Positions 13,981 to 26,190 of a DNA stretch of 64,000 nucleotides are shown here, one piece after another. The stretch's first letter is position 1. Every line of letters begins with the position of its first letter. This DNA is from Tribonema minus. Lineage: Eukaryota; Sar; Xanthophyceae; Tribonematales; Tribonemataceae. The notes beneath the pieces are model-generated. The model worked only from the letters and a program-made list of their open reading frames with translations, searched no databases and was not told where the DNA came from. The translations under genes and the position numbers were made by a program. The stretch lies in NCBI GenBank assembly GCA_017506865.1, contig JAFCMP010000528.1:62001-126000 (forward strand), written 5' to 3'.

Positions 13981-14089
13981 TGTAAGGGGGGCAGATGTAC
14001 GAGGACTTTGAGGGGGGGAGATGCCATTTAAGAGCTGTCATTTAAAAGTGATCGGCAATGCCAATGCGCATTGAGGTACTTCTTATTAA

Positions 14090-14481
14090 TTCTCGCTCAG
14101 GGCGCGAAAAAGCCCAGATGATTGGCATCTAGCTGTAAGGAATCTACATGTCGTATGACAGTCTGAAAGTGTCGCAACGACAACCACTCAAACGCCGCCG
14201 CCGCCAAATGGCATCTCGGGGTCCTCCCCTACGTCCTCCTCCATGTGCCCCCCCCCCTGGATTCTGCCATGTGTGTCATGACACGGCCAGAGTACGCCAT
14301 GTGGAGCGCTGCCGACAGTGCCGAGCGTAAGCGCGCCAGGGCGATGCCCTTGAGAGCTTTAGGGCGCGCTCCTCCGGGCACTCTCATCCTGCTGGTCTTT
14401 TGAGGTGTTCACAAAGACACATGTAGATTTTGGTTGCAAACTGGACATCCACCATCTGGGCTTTTTCGCGCCTTGACCGAG
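14090..14481. mobile_element. Small inverted-repeat (MITE-like) element
   Basis: Arms at about 14090-14152 and 14420-14481 are imperfect inverted repeats of roughly 60 bp, with the shared core GGCGCGAAAAAGCCCAGATG and a second shared block ending in TCTACATGT. They enclose about 270 bp that can be read as a short frame with a C-x2-C...C-x2-C motif (14148-14330), probably chance. No clean target duplication is visible, so superfamily is unknown. It lies just upstream of the truncated Fanzor copy. Confidence 0.45.
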
Positions 14482-14689
14482 AAATCATCTACTTCGAAGA
14501 TATTTCTAAAGAAATGATGCCAATGGAGCTTGTAGATCAGACCAGGGCTATGCATGTCTTGCAGTGTGCAATTCGCCCCAGGAAATTGTTATTATTCCAT
14601 GTCATGACATTGCACCAACATCAACATGCAAAGCTGGTGCACGCCTGCAAAAAGCTGAATTCACGACCGCTCCTGAACTCAGAAGTGCA

Positions 14690-16385
14690 GGCTCTTGCAT
14701 GAGTGTGCTCTTGCCGTGTATTATACTAATTCAACAGTGCGCAAGGGCCCACTGCTGTCTATCTCGATGCACAATAGGGAGCGAGCACATGACATCATGA
14801 CGGTTGGACCGTATTTGTCATTGAATCAGCAAGTGCCACGTGACTGCTACAGTTACAGGAGCGCATCAAAGTTTGAAAGTATGGTGTGATGTGCATTCGT
14901 ATGTTCGTTTGCTGCTGTCATTGAGTAGTATTGGGGGTCTCAAGATCAATGGCACATCACACCAAGGGCCTGTTATTCACTGAATTTTGGTGCACATGAT
15001 GTATGACCGTTGTGAAGAGCCGATGATTGTGTGTCACTGTGCAGAGCTCTGACAGTGGGAGAAGCCTTGGGGCTTTCGTGATGGTAGTATGTCCTCTACA
15101 ATCTGATACGGTGGGCCCTCACGTGACTACCCTCGCCTCCACTGTAATGGTAACCCCCACTCATTCCGCTCTGTGTACACACAATGCCCGTCCTGGTGGC
15201 TGCATCATCGCAGGTGCTGCGCGCCTACTGCACCACTTGGGGGCACCATGCAGATGCCATGTGGGGAGATCTGCTGCACCCAGCACGACGGCATCAGAGG
15301 TTCAGCCGCTTCCGTGCGCAGCAGGCCGCGCCAAGAAGGCAGAAAAGTTGGCCCCAATTCGGCTGCAGCACAGGCCGCCGGGATGGAAGCGTGTGCGGTC
15401 CCGCGGCCGCCGGTATCCACGGCGCAGGCGCAGGCACAGGAGGTGGCGGGATACGCACAGGAGGCCCCGTCGCATCATCTTCTTCGGCGCATGTGCGCGG
15501 TTCCCCTCCCGCGGTCGCGCCTCCATTCACATCAAGAAATTGGTGGCGCAGCTGGCATGCCGGTGTCCAACACTCATCACACCAGAGCCATACAGTTCGT
15601 TCTCGTGCCTGGTGTGTGGGGGGGGGCCACGCGGGGCGGCGGCGATGACTTCGGGGCACAGAAACAGGGTTTGCCGAAACGAGAACTGCGCCCTCGCTCA
15701 GGCGGCGGAAGGGGGGGTTGCTGTCATCGACCGCGACACCAATGCGCGTGCCAACCTCGGCATGCGCGGCGTCTATGCCACGTGCGGCGTTGCTGACATC
15801 ATCCCGGGGTATGTCCTGGCGGATCAAGAAGAGGAGGAGGACACCGAAGAGGAGGAAAGCGACGAGGAAGACGACGATGAGGAGGACGGCGACGAGGAAG
15901 ACGACGACTCAGAGGAGGAGGATGGCGAGGAGGGCAGCGACGACGACGAGGGCGGCGAGGGGGGGGGGGGGGGGGGTGTCGATGACGGGGAGGGCGGTGG
16001 TGACGAGGAGGGGGTCGACGAGGAGGGGGATGCCATAATGGCGTGAGGGGCAGTATGGAGGTCATGCAGCCGGGGGGGCGGGGGGAGGGAGAAGGGGGAT
16101 ACGGGGGGGGGGACACGGGGGGTGTTCGTCACGGTGTGCGGGACTGCTGCAGCAGTACACTTCACCAGTCACTCATGCAAAAGCAGCAGACACAGGGTAG
16201 AAGTAGTGTACATCCTGCATTTGTGTTTGCAGGCGGGCGGGCAGTAGCACAATGCTCTACCCCCGCCAGAAGTCTGGGCTGGTGTGCCTTCGGGCCTTGG
16301 TCAACCAAGGAAACTTGAGTACCAAACGGACGTCGCGACGTCTGCACTGGTCAAGGGCAATCTGCTGTTCGCGGCATGCTCTCAT
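14690..16385 (+). mobile_element. Fanzor-type element copy 1, 5'-truncated
   Basis: This segment is homologous to the reverse complement of the left part of the tandem array (about 47687-49410). Homology starts inside the element's intron near 14690 and ends near 16385 at GGCATGCTCTCATA, beyond which flanks differ, so it is a 3' fragment of the element inserted in the opposite orientation. It contains the intron 3' half, the main coding exon (15214-16046) and about 340 bp of conserved 3' non-coding sequence. The upstream exon present in the array copies is missing. Confidence 0.65.
15214..16046 (+). pseudogene. Fanzor-like (TnpB-related RuvC nuclease) C-terminal exon, copy 1, disrupted
   Basis: The exon begins after a CAG acceptor with VLRAYCTTWG and ends TGA at 16044-16046. 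Family signs in order: a helical region LLHPARRHQRFSRFRAQQ, a basic RRRYPRRRRRHRR stretch, RRIIFFGACARF (Gly at the canonical RuvC-II acid position, as in Fanzors), TPEPYSSFSC (Glu codon 15585-15587 at the alternative acid position), a C-x2-C ... C-x4-C zinc ribbon, and RuvC-III IDRDTNARANLGM. A long Asp/Glu tail follows, ending DAIMA. Compared with the array copies the frame changes once near 15330-15345, and the upstream exon is absent, so it is probably inactive. It is the only copy here that keeps the alternative Glu. Confidence 0.6.
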
Positions 16386-16445
16386 ACTGAGACCGACTTC
16401 TGACCCCACTCTTGTGGTCTGAACCACTGATGATCACCACTTTGC

Positions 16446-17150
16446 CTATGCTCTAAGTGCACAATAGTGCAAAGCACTATGCATAGCCAAGCCCCCACTC
16501 GCCCTGTGTGCACTGATACGCAGCGTTTGCAGCTGCAGTAGTCGCTGCTGCAGCCCCAACATGTTGCTGTGGTCTTGATCAGTCCACGTCTTCAGCACAG
16601 CTGCGCATCTTTCCATCATTGCAGCATGTGCTGACGCTGAAAGGCATTGTATACCTGTCAGTACAACAAAACCAGCAAGTGGTGCACAGGTTATGGTGAC
16701 GTGACGTGAGTGAAACAGGACAAGTGGCATTGAGCAAACGCACCAACAGCGCAAGTCAAATCTACATTTTCGCAGTACTGCAGAAACTGGATTTGGACTG
16801 TTGGTCAAAGTAATTGTGTCAGATGGCACTTTGTAATGATGCTTCTGGTGACAGAACTTTCTGATACCAGACTCAGAAGCATGAGGCATGGCAAGCTGCC
16901 ATGAAACTTTCACTCTGTGCAATGCATACTATAATTATATCTAAGTGTAGGCTTCTTTGCAAGTGCAAAAGTGTTGTGACTGACCGGAATAAAGGTTCCA
17001 AATGTCAGCTCTTGATCCACTAAGGCCACGTCCAGTCTGAGATGAAGGTTGTGCTTGATGATCACCCGCTCTTGGCCAGTGATGTAATGCCTCTGACCAG
17101 GGAAGATGCTCATCTGCCTTTGGACAATAGCATAGCAGAGGCACAAGTGC
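16446..17150 (-). pseudogene. Possible 3' exons of an unrecognised gene
   Basis: Two exon-like blocks lie on the minus strand. One at about 16990-17110 reads MSIFPGQRHYITGQ... then LDVALVDQELTFGTFIP and ends at an ATTCCG/GTCAGT donor. The other (16446-16657) follows an acceptor ACTGACAG and reads a Gln/Leu-rich helical segment ending in a TAG stop. Composition looks coding, but I recognise no family and cannot show the two belong together. It could be a remnant of a gene or of a mobile element. Confidence 0.25.
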
Positions 17151-17554
17151 TTCTAAATGAGTGACGATGCCCAGCAGGAGGGGAACATCGAATGAGGGAT
17201 ATTGCCGGCATTTCAGGGCTGAGAAACAGTACGTTGACGCCCCTTCAATCAGAGGTGCCTTCCTGTGACCAGGCAACAATGGTGCTCAGTGCAATACAAT
17301 AAACTAAGTTGGTGCAACTTTGGCAGGCAATGAATGATGCTCATACGCACGAGTTACTGCATGTTTGTAAATCACAACGCTGAAACGCCTGAGGCCAGTG
17401 AAGGTAGACTATCCTATCCTGTCGGTTAAACACACACAATGTACAGCAGTGTCAGTTTTTTCCAGTTGGAGGAATATGATCATAGGCGAGCCGGACAAAT
17501 TTGGGATTGATTCATGTCCAATTGCACTCTCCGAATGCATGTCCAGCTCCCGCC

Positions 17555-20500
17555 TGTAGCTTAGCTGAGTGGCCCATTGTACACTGCCTCTATGCCCTGA
17601 GTACCGTGCATACTACAACTTGATTGTAGTCTTCTCCAACTTCCCCTGCTTGCATACTCTTTCCCTTACTTGAAGCTCGTGCGTGACAACTTGAAGTTAC
17701 ATCATGCTCCACATGCTGCATCACTCGCCCTTGACCCCTTCATGAGTAAATCAACCTTACGCACTGCCAGACCCACCGCCACCGCCGCCGCCGCCGTCGC
17801 TGCCGCTGCCAGCCTTGCCTTACACTACCCAACAAGCACAACAACTCGGTTGAGGGCATACCTGTGCAAGTCTGCAGCAGGCTGGTGTTGATGGTACGAT
17901 ACATTTACCTCTGCACACCACGGTGATACCTGCTGCAAAACGCAACAACGTATGCTCAGCAGCAGAGCACCTGGGGCAAACCAAACAGGTGACCGGCCGA
18001 AATGCCCTTACCAGTTATAGTCACAAGGACTAAACCTGCCGATGGGTGCGTGGCTACAGGATTAGACACTTCAGTTGACTGACGCAGTGTTAGCCAAATT
18101 TGACAATTGCCAAACATGTAGCTGGCCACTTGCAGATGCCACCTACAGGCCCGCAGCGTGCGCATGATTCCCAACGGCTAGTAAGCGCACACTCCACGTT
18201 ATCATCTGTATCAATGGTGCCTCAGTGCTCTACCCCTCAACTCTACGTCATCACATCTGCATAGGATATCGGGTGCATCGGCAGCAGCATAGTACACTCA
18301 GACAGCAGCGCAGCGTCCGAACAGATGACCAGCTCCCTCCTGTAGCTTAGCTTGGTGGCCCATTGTAAGGTGATCAACTTCAACTTGTTGTTCTCTACAG
18401 TACCTATCCCCTACCTACAGCCGCGCTCCGTTTCAATGCTTACTTGAAGATTGTGCTAAACTGTAACTTGAACTTCGACTCACCTGTCACCCGTGTGCTG
18501 CACTGCTTTCCTCGTTTTCAAGCAGGCTGCCACTTGCTGTCATCCCTGTGTAGGCGTGCGATCTGGACGTACCTGAAACTCCTTTGCCGAATCGTGTGCA
18601 ACTTTGAAGTTCAAGTTGTGAATCCGTACCTATATGCCTACAGTTGCGCTCCATTTTCAGACCCTACTTGAAGTCCTCTTGGTGATAGGGCGGTGTGCCG
18701 CTGCATTTGTACATGTTGCGTACCTTACTCCAAAATGGCATCATCCTGGGGTGTGGACATATGCGCCTGAAAATCCTTTGTCGATGCAAACATGACATGC
18801 ACACTGCATATACGAGTTTAAGTTGCACGTTGACATAACCCCAAAGTATTCATAAAAGATTTTAGCCAATAGCGCGTGTACAAAAGTGGTACCGGTAGAT
18901 CGTGGCCGTCGCACTCTTTTGCGTCCGAAGTGGCGCTTATCTCATGGCCGTGGGGTTCCAGTTGCAGCTGACCTAGAGTAAGCCCTGGCACTGAATCATT
19001 TACCAAGTGGGTTGGTGGTGGGCCTTCTTCTCCTTGCATTGATTTGATTCTTGTCTCCTTTGCGTCCCTTCACCGCAGCTCTGCACAAACAGAGAATGAA
19101 GTGGGTCACACGGTCAGTGTCAACAGCAACTGAAGGCTCACATTCAGATCACTCAAGTGCTGCATGTGTGCTTGCACCAAAGATAATAGGCATTTGTCAA
19201 TCGATGTGCGACTGGCCAAGAGAGTCAGGGATGACTGCTATAAATATCAGTGGCTCGATTGCAACCCCCAAAGTAGAAAAGTTTGCATTTTCTTGTAAGA
19301 AACGGCAGGCAGAAACATGTGGCTTTCGTGACGGGACCAGTGTGTGCGTGTCGTAACATTCATCTACCACAAAGTATTTGGTGCTCTGTAACTGACGTGT
19401 AATGAACTGCACTCCGTGCGCGTCTGGTCGGCGCGCGCACCACCAGTACTGTACTCTAGCAAGCAATTCGCTATCTTTGACTGACATGACTTGTTCAACA
19501 TAATGTTCAGTGTGAATATGAATGGCGCTTGATGGTGTTCTCTGCACCGGATGGTCACAGTCAGGTACATTGTAACATACAGTGCGCAACGAAAGTAAAT
19601 GTGCCCGGCCGTTGACGGAACAGTGTCACGCAGTGAAGCATTGCCGCACAACAAGGTAGACGAACCTGAGGGAGGAGGCGCCCCAAGTTAAAATGGCATA
19701 GGACTGGGGCACTTGAGGCCGCTGAAGGCTGAGCATCCTGTCACATCAACACTGGCAATAGCCGGCAGTGTCAGAGATCATCATAAACAACTTTGATTAT
19801 CCTCGACAATGTATTGGGGTCTACTGTAGAATGCATGGGCGCCAAAGTTCGCCCAGCCCGCCGCACGAGATCCCGCTCAACATGTAGCTCCATCCTGTGC
19901 TGATTGTGTGGTGTGCTGCCTACATTGCTTCACATAGGGGCGTGATACAGCACTTGAAGAAAGCACCCTGTTTGCAGCCTTCAAGTTGGTCTTCTGTACC
20001 CTACTGTAGTACTTGAAGCTTGTGCCATGCAACTTGAGCTTACCTGAGTCACTGCATCGCATGCTGCATCGCTTTCTCCTGCCGCATAGTCTTCAATGCG
20101 GAGTAAAATCTGACATACTACAGTCCTAGACCCACGCCTTCGCTCGTTTCCGATAAGACCTGAGAGTGCGTACCTGTATGAGTCTCTGCAGCAGCTACTG
20201 TTGGTGACACATTGCATGTACCTCTGCACTCCATTCCTGTTGCAAAACGCAACAACAGTGCTAGGTAGCAGAGCGCCGGGGAGACACCAAACTGTTGACC
20301 GGCCGATGTTACCAGTTATGAACCTACCAAGAGGGTACTAGCCACGGGATGGTACACTTTCAACTGACTGGACCAGTGTCAGCCAAATCTGACATTGGCC
20401 AAATTTGAAGCCGACCTCTTACGTCAAGTCACTTTCAGGCCCGCGCGTCAGCATGATTCCCAACGGATAGTAACGCCAACTCCACGTCGTCGCACTCTGA

Positions 20501-21780
20501 GTCAGAGTCATGTATGGTGCCCTAGTGCTCTGCCCCTTGGCCGTGTGCCATTACATCTGCATAGGGAATGGGGTGCATCAGCTGCAAAGTCCACAACACT
20601 CAGACAGCCGCACGAGATCACGCCGAACGCCCACCAACAGCTCCCTCCTGTAGTGTGCTGGTCTGCAACAGTTGTGCAGTGCTCCCACTGCTTCATGTGG
20701 ATAACCCTAACCCTAATCCTAAGTGCAACTTTCAACTTGCTGTTCTCTGCCTACCCCTGAAGCCGCGATCCCTGTTCTACCCTACTCAAACTGCGCAACT
20801 TGGACTCTGAGTCGCTGACCTGTATTTGCATGCTCCATCGCTCTCTCCTGTAATGCTTCTTTAGTGAGGAGTCGAGCCTTACCACTGCAGTACTGGGCCC
20901 ATGCTGTCAAGTTACCTGATTTTATTGAACAGCAGGCTGCCACTTACTGTCATTCATTTGTGGTCGTGCGATGTGGACGTACCTGAAAGTCCTTCGCCGA
21001 AGCAAACATCACATTTGCACTGCAGTCATGGCAGTTGCACGTCAGTTTAAACCCAAAGCTGAAGGCTTTCGCCAATGCCACGTGTACAAAAAGTAGTACT
21101 TCAGAAGTACTTTTATTGGCAGATCGTAGTTGCGTATCCTTGCATCAGAAGTGGCACTTATCTGATGTTCGTGCGATTGAAGTTGCCGCTGACCCAGAGG
21201 AGACCTTGCGTTGAACCATTTGCCAGCACATGGGTTGGTGGTAGGCTCGCATTCATTTGGCTCTTGTCGCTGATGCGTCCGTTCAACAAAAGTGCGGCAC
21301 TGCACGAAGGCGGGAAGCAGTGGATCACACCATCAGTGTTGGCATCAAATGATGGCTCACATCAGATCACAAAAGTGTTGTATGCATGCTGTCACTTATA
21401 GAAAGGGACATGTGAGGTGTTGTCATCCAAGATGACTGGTGTTGCAAAATTATCAGTGGCAGCAATTCCCTACCTGAAACAAGCATGCGTTTACTACGGC
21501 AGGCAGAACCATGCGGTTTGTGATGGTGCCAGTGCGTGCAACGTATATAAGTCATCTACTTAGAATAGATTCTTCAGTGCTCCGCAATTGATTCTTTACA
21601 AATTGCACTCCGTGCGCATCTGGTCAAGGCGTGCGCCACCAGTACTGTAATAGTAGTTCTAAACGATAACAGTGCGGTGCCGCGGACCGATGTGCACTTG
21701 CTCAGCGCATCATTCTTAAACTTCAAGGCGAGTTATGGCATTCGCCGCAATGTATGACCACAGCCAGGTACCTGAACATT
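17555..21780. repeat. Cluster of diverged 0.8-2 kb repeats
   Basis: Several blocks recur in order and orientation. CCTGTAGCTTAGCT..GTGG occurs near 17555 and 18330 (775 bp apart), with a weaker copy near 20640. A GCAAAACGCAACAAC block followed by an ACCGGCCGA motif occurs near 17935 and 20245. A GTACAAAA...GGCAGATCG block occurs near 18870 and 21090, and a GCACTCCGTGCGC block near 19410 and 21605. Units are about 20-30% diverged by eye, so the duplications are old. No intact open frame is supported. Two related blocks also occur inside the 5.48-kb array units (near 51281 and 56762), so this is a dispersed family of unknown type. Confidence 0.6.
20701..20722 (+). repeat. Short interstitial telomere-like tract
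   Basis: Reads ATAACCCTAACCCTAATCCT, about three CCCTAA-type units, embedded in the diverged repeat cluster. Too short and too far from an end to be a telomere. It may mark an old repair or rearrangement, or be chance. Confidence 0.5.
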
Positions 21781-21789
21781 TGCTCTGCG

Positions 21790-23500
21790 TAAACCATGCC
21801 GCAATCTTGGTGAATCGTGCCTGATTGCAAGTATGTACATGGTAGACCCCTGCCATCAAGGTTTATCACAACAGCCTGATGGTGTTTGCCTTGGTGATAC
21901 GAATCAACTGGTACCGAAATGTGCAGCAGTAACAGTGTTATCATGCTCGACGGCATTGACCAGCGTTCCACATCCGCAGTGATGGGTTTGCTTCTGAATT
22001 CCAGTCTGGCGTTGTTGCTGTACAGCCACTACCAGATGACACATCCCCTTTTTACGTCGTTCTGTTCTCATCCTGAGCTACCCTTCAGCCTCTTTGTACG
22101 CTTTGTACCAGTTAATGTAGCCGAAGTAATATCAGCATACGTAGGCACTTCACAAGGCCACTGGCTGGTGTTCGTGACAGGTTCCATTGGACCATCGAGA
22201 TTTCATGGGCGCCCTTGCTGCCATGCACGCTGTGCACCACTGATCATCAGCGAACAGCCTTTGATTAGTCCCGCTGTGCAACACAAGTGATAACTAATAA
22301 CGTCCATTTGGGCACCACTTCAAGCTGGCCATTGAATAGTGCAGACCATTTGGCACAAGTCAAACTGCTGGTGTGCACGGGAATGACCCCTGGTCTGGCA
22401 GCGAGAGCTGCTGGCAGCACCAGCCCTTGAAATGCCATGTGCTGTTACAACTATAATTGTTCATGGAAAAGTCATGGCATACCTTTTGACCCAAAACGCC
22501 ATGCACTCGATGCGCAGCATTGGGCTGTAAATGCTCCTGTGTGTGTGCCTCCCCTCCCTGCCTTCCTTCTCTTGCTAGCTTCTCCCATTCCTTTAGGTCC
22601 CCAAAAGTGGCAGTTGGCACTGCACTGATGCGAACAGCAGGCCGCATTGAGCCTATGCAGCTACAGAACGCTGACAACACAGGAGGTCAACACAGCAGGC
22701 AGCAAAAATGCGATGAGCGAATGAAAGGAGGGGATCTCGTGTGATCGTGAACGCGGTGTCGCCGATGTTACGCATGCGCGCATCAACGCGATCTCATCGA
22801 TGTGCTAATATCCAACATACCAGCAAGGTACACAAGCGACATTCAGGCACGTAAGTGCAGAAGGCAGTTGTAGCGACATATATAGCCGCACCGGCAACGT
22901 GGATGGTAGCATCAGATGCTCGTAACACAAGTGACTACCCAAACACGCCCCCGACGCAACTACGATCGGCCTACCAGCTGCCATACGAGACACGCGCTGA
23001 AACAACACCAACCAGCACCAGATTGAACACACGGTGCTCGGCATCTGCTGCGTGCTGGTGGCGAAAGGAGCTGAGCTGAGCTGAGGCACCTTACAAATGA
23101 GAGTGGCAGTTAGGTCCTCCATCAGTTTGTCGTCGCAGATGTGCACGCTTTGTCGGAGTGCTGCCTACGTTAGGTTCAAGCGCGCTTCCATACTCACATC
23201 GACATGGCTTCAGCGTTCCGCGCTCCGCCCAGCTACCTCGTGGGCGTTTGGAGGTGTGTCCTCAGGTCACCTGGCCTTCTGAACAAAGCAGTTGCAACTT
23301 GGCGAACCTGGTGAAGGAGAGCGCTGAGGTCGTCGCCCGTTGCCTTGTCAATGATCTTGTGCACATTGGCACGCCGTTAGGTTGAGAGCAAGCCAGTTCC
23401 CGAGTGTGTGTGTGCTTAACTGCCATAGTCTTCCGCGGAAAGCACCCCCTCCGGCAAGTTGGCAGTTAGACCTGACGTACAGGGTCATGATCTCAAAAAA
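21790..23500. other. Gene-poor stretch with one exon-like segment
   Basis: Mostly no recognisable feature. On the minus strand 22483-22647 reads as a 55-codon segment (MRPAVRISAVPTATFGDL... GVLGQK) ending at a good AAAAG/GTATGC donor. It has no recognisable partner exons or family. Another short coding-like piece (HICDDKLMEDL) lies near 23120. Neither supports a gene model. Confidence 0.2.
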
Positions 23501-23509
23501 AAAGAATGG

Positions 23510-24840
23510 TTCATCAGCTCCCTGCGACAAACTCTGATCAAATCATTGATCTGAGCAAATTTTATAGCTTGAAATAGTTACTGTTGCAGCCCAATGGCAT
23601 GAGGCGGGGACCGACCGACCACAAGCTTCAACTTCAAGTTCGACAAAGGCCTGGGCTTCAGCTGTTCCCGCACCATGGCCAACGGTTTGTGAATGTTGTA
23701 GCTGCAGAAGTGCTTACAAGAAAGCCACAGACTGACTCACTGTCGCTAAAGTGCTCAAGCACCCAAGCTACATTATCAACCACAGCTCGCAGCAGCCTCA
23801 GGCTGAATGAATCATTAACTTTGAAACCAAATGACGCGCTCACCTTCCGAAGACTCTGCGTCTGGATGACAACGCATAAGCTGAGTACGCGGTGTCGATG
23901 TGGTCAATGAGCCGCTGCCACTATACCAGCAGACATGTACGCTGCCGGGGCCAAATGTGTCAGCACCACTGAGGGCGCTGTCACTGAGGAAGAGGACGTC
24001 GCCAGCCTAAGGGACCGCCACGGTGACGCCGTCTACTACTAGTCACTACGGTACTACTATAGTATTGGCACTAGTGTGGAAGCCATGCCCCGGCGCCGTG
24101 CCCAGCGCAGGTGCTCTGGCCCCGTATGTGGTGGACCAGGTGCTACGTGCATGATGCAGAGGAGATGGTAGCTGCAGATGCTGGAATGATGCTGCTGCCA
24201 TTCCTGGCTGCTGGTGCTGTGAAGTTTGAAGTTGTCGGGGTTGACCGTTGCTGAGCCATGATTTGCGGTTGCTGCTGCCGCTGTGGAGCTGCTGCAATCA
24301 TGGGCAGCTGCAGCTGCTCAGGCTGCTGTAGAGCAACTGCTGCAACCATGGGTGTGCAGTGCACACTGACTAATCCCCACCCCCTGCGACACTTGTATCC
24401 CCGAGACTCGGTGCTCCCCCAACGCCGAGGGCTCGCGTGATGTTACACCCCTATGTACTAGTTACTGTAGTGTGCCCGCCATCATGATGGCCGCGGTCAT
24501 CAGTAGCTCCCTGTGCACAAACTATGATTAAATTATTCATCTGAGCATGTTTTGTAGCTTGTCACGGTGCAAAAAGAAGTTACAGCAGCCCATGGGGGCG
24601 GGAGACGACCGACCGCAAACTTCAAGCCGGACAAAGGCCTTTTATAATGGCTTTCACCTGGACCATGGTTCGTAAATGTTGGAGCTAATGAAGTGTTTAC
24701 AAGGAAGCTACAGCATGAGTAGCTATTGCTAAAGTGGTTAAGCAGTCAAGCTTTGGAGAGGCAATCATGCCTCGCAGCAGTGAACTCGAGACCAAATGAC
24801 GCGCGCTTCTACATGACAATGTGTTTATATACAGGTCACA
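23510..24840. repeat. Diverged direct-repeat pair, about 990 bp apart
   Basis: The segments 23510-23880 and 24500-24840 match in the same order: AGCTCCCTG.ACAAACT, TGATCTGAGCA / CATCTGAGCA, a GGGAC.GACCGACC block, GACAAAGGCCT, and ACCAAATGACGCGC. Divergence is high, so the duplication is old. The 24.05-24.45 kb interval between them is rich in CTG/CAG triplets that read as Gln/Ala-rich frames and is probably low-complexity. From 24840 to 25620 I see nothing. Confidence 0.5.
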
Positions 24841-25625
24841 TTTTGCAGTAGCACTATAACGAGGTCCGGGGGCCCCAAACCGGCCAGGTCATGCCGTCAG
24901 GTGCTAAACAGGTCGGAGTATACTATAGGCAAAAGGATGAACCTGCATCATGGGCTTTTTTGCTATTGGTTGGACCAGGCGAGACTCTGCAGAAGAGTTG
25001 CAGATATATTTATACAGTCACCATCATCGGAGCCTCAGCAGTGGGCGCGGCAGTACCGTCGTGGGTGGCGCGCAGCTACTTGAAGGTACCGAGACAGCTG
25101 GCTTTGAGACCAACACTATGACACTGGTAGGAACTTCATGACTGCTACGGCGGCGTGCAGGACAGCTGCGAGGCGCCAAACAGGTGTGATGCATTGCAGC
25201 CTGAGCGACCCATGGTGTAACGTTGGTTCGGTGCAGGCATGCCCTATATACGGCATGCCGTCAGTGTGGCTGCAAACAGAGGGAAGCAATATTACTAAGC
25301 CACTCGAGAGCATGGCACTCGCCATCTGCTTGCCTGCTATGGCCGCCTTCCAGTTCATTTGTTTGCGCCACAATAGGGCCATGCAACCGCAAGGTCGACA
25401 CGGAAATAAAGTGCCACCACCAGGCCTAATTGAGAATGCCAGAAACAGCACCTATTTTATAAACTAGCTTAGGACTGGTGCTCGGTATGCCTCAAATGTT
25501 GGTCCGGTTCACCTAATTAGTAAGCCCATGTAACAATCGCATGGCGCAACAGTTCGAGCCGAAGAAATACCAGTTGCCACTCCACAGCTTTGTTGTTTTT
25601 TATGCCTGCTGCCAACAGTAGACAG

Positions 25626-25785
25626 ATCATCAGGCAGCAACACAACAATAGGTGCGCAAGACGTCAATTTACCTGGCAGCTTCGCGGCTACTGGCTTAAG
25701 GCGCACCTTGATGTGCTCCAGGCGTCAAGTGCCGACATACACTACAGATCTGTGCTATATGCTGCCATGGCAGCAGGTGTCAAGT
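25626..25785 (-). pseudogene. Stray duplicated fragment of the xanthine dehydrogenase exon 26 / intron 26 junction
   Basis: On the minus strand this segment matches about 29170-29020 of the neighbouring xanthine dehydrogenase gene. It covers the end of exon 26 (STDL.CM.ALDA..., RLKPVA.KLPG), the splice donor CCAG/GTAAAT and the first part of the intron. The copy has an internal stop and a one-base length difference, and no flanking exons, so it is a dead partial duplication about 3.4 kb downstream of its source. The intron sequence carried along rules out origin from a spliced transcript. Confidence 0.8.
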
Positions 25786-25970
25786 GTCTGCTCTCTATCA
25801 TATAACACATAACACCTGAGGTGAACCGCATGTGCATTCATTGAATCTGGAAAACTGACCTTGAACATCTCTTGATGTTAATAATACTTCAAGTATGAAG
25901 TAATGATTCATGAATGGGCAGAGAAACAGAAGACAAAGAGATGAGTCTTTCACCTTCTAATGTGCTTTTG

Positions 25971-25975
25971 TTACA
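25971..25975 (-). terminator. Candidate TGTAA polyadenylation signal for xanthine dehydrogenase
   Basis: The reverse complement reads TGTAA, the signal used by green algae in place of AATAAA, about 215 bases past the stop codon. Position fits a 3' UTR; such pentamers also occur by chance. Confidence 0.35.
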
Positions 25976-26190
25976 TACGCCCCCCTTCGCTGCTGTCATC
26001 AACGGAGGGACGGTCAGCCAGCAAGCCTGCGCGCCACTGCTTGCTTGGGTGCGAGTTGACATGTGATGCAGGACTTGCTCAAACACGTCAATGAAAACAA
26101 CTCTCGTCTGTGTGCTGCTGTCACTCATGCTGCTGCTGTGATGGTAGTCTAAGGTGCGCATCGTGGCACCCAAGCTGGTGATGCAGTGGG

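Noticed and set aside
15824-16165. Ser- and Pro-rich minus-strand frames
   Set aside because: Same shadow effect opposite the acidic tail of Fanzor copy 1.
20701-20722. Chromosome end
   Set aside because: Only about three units, with an intact host gene and other sequence on both sides.
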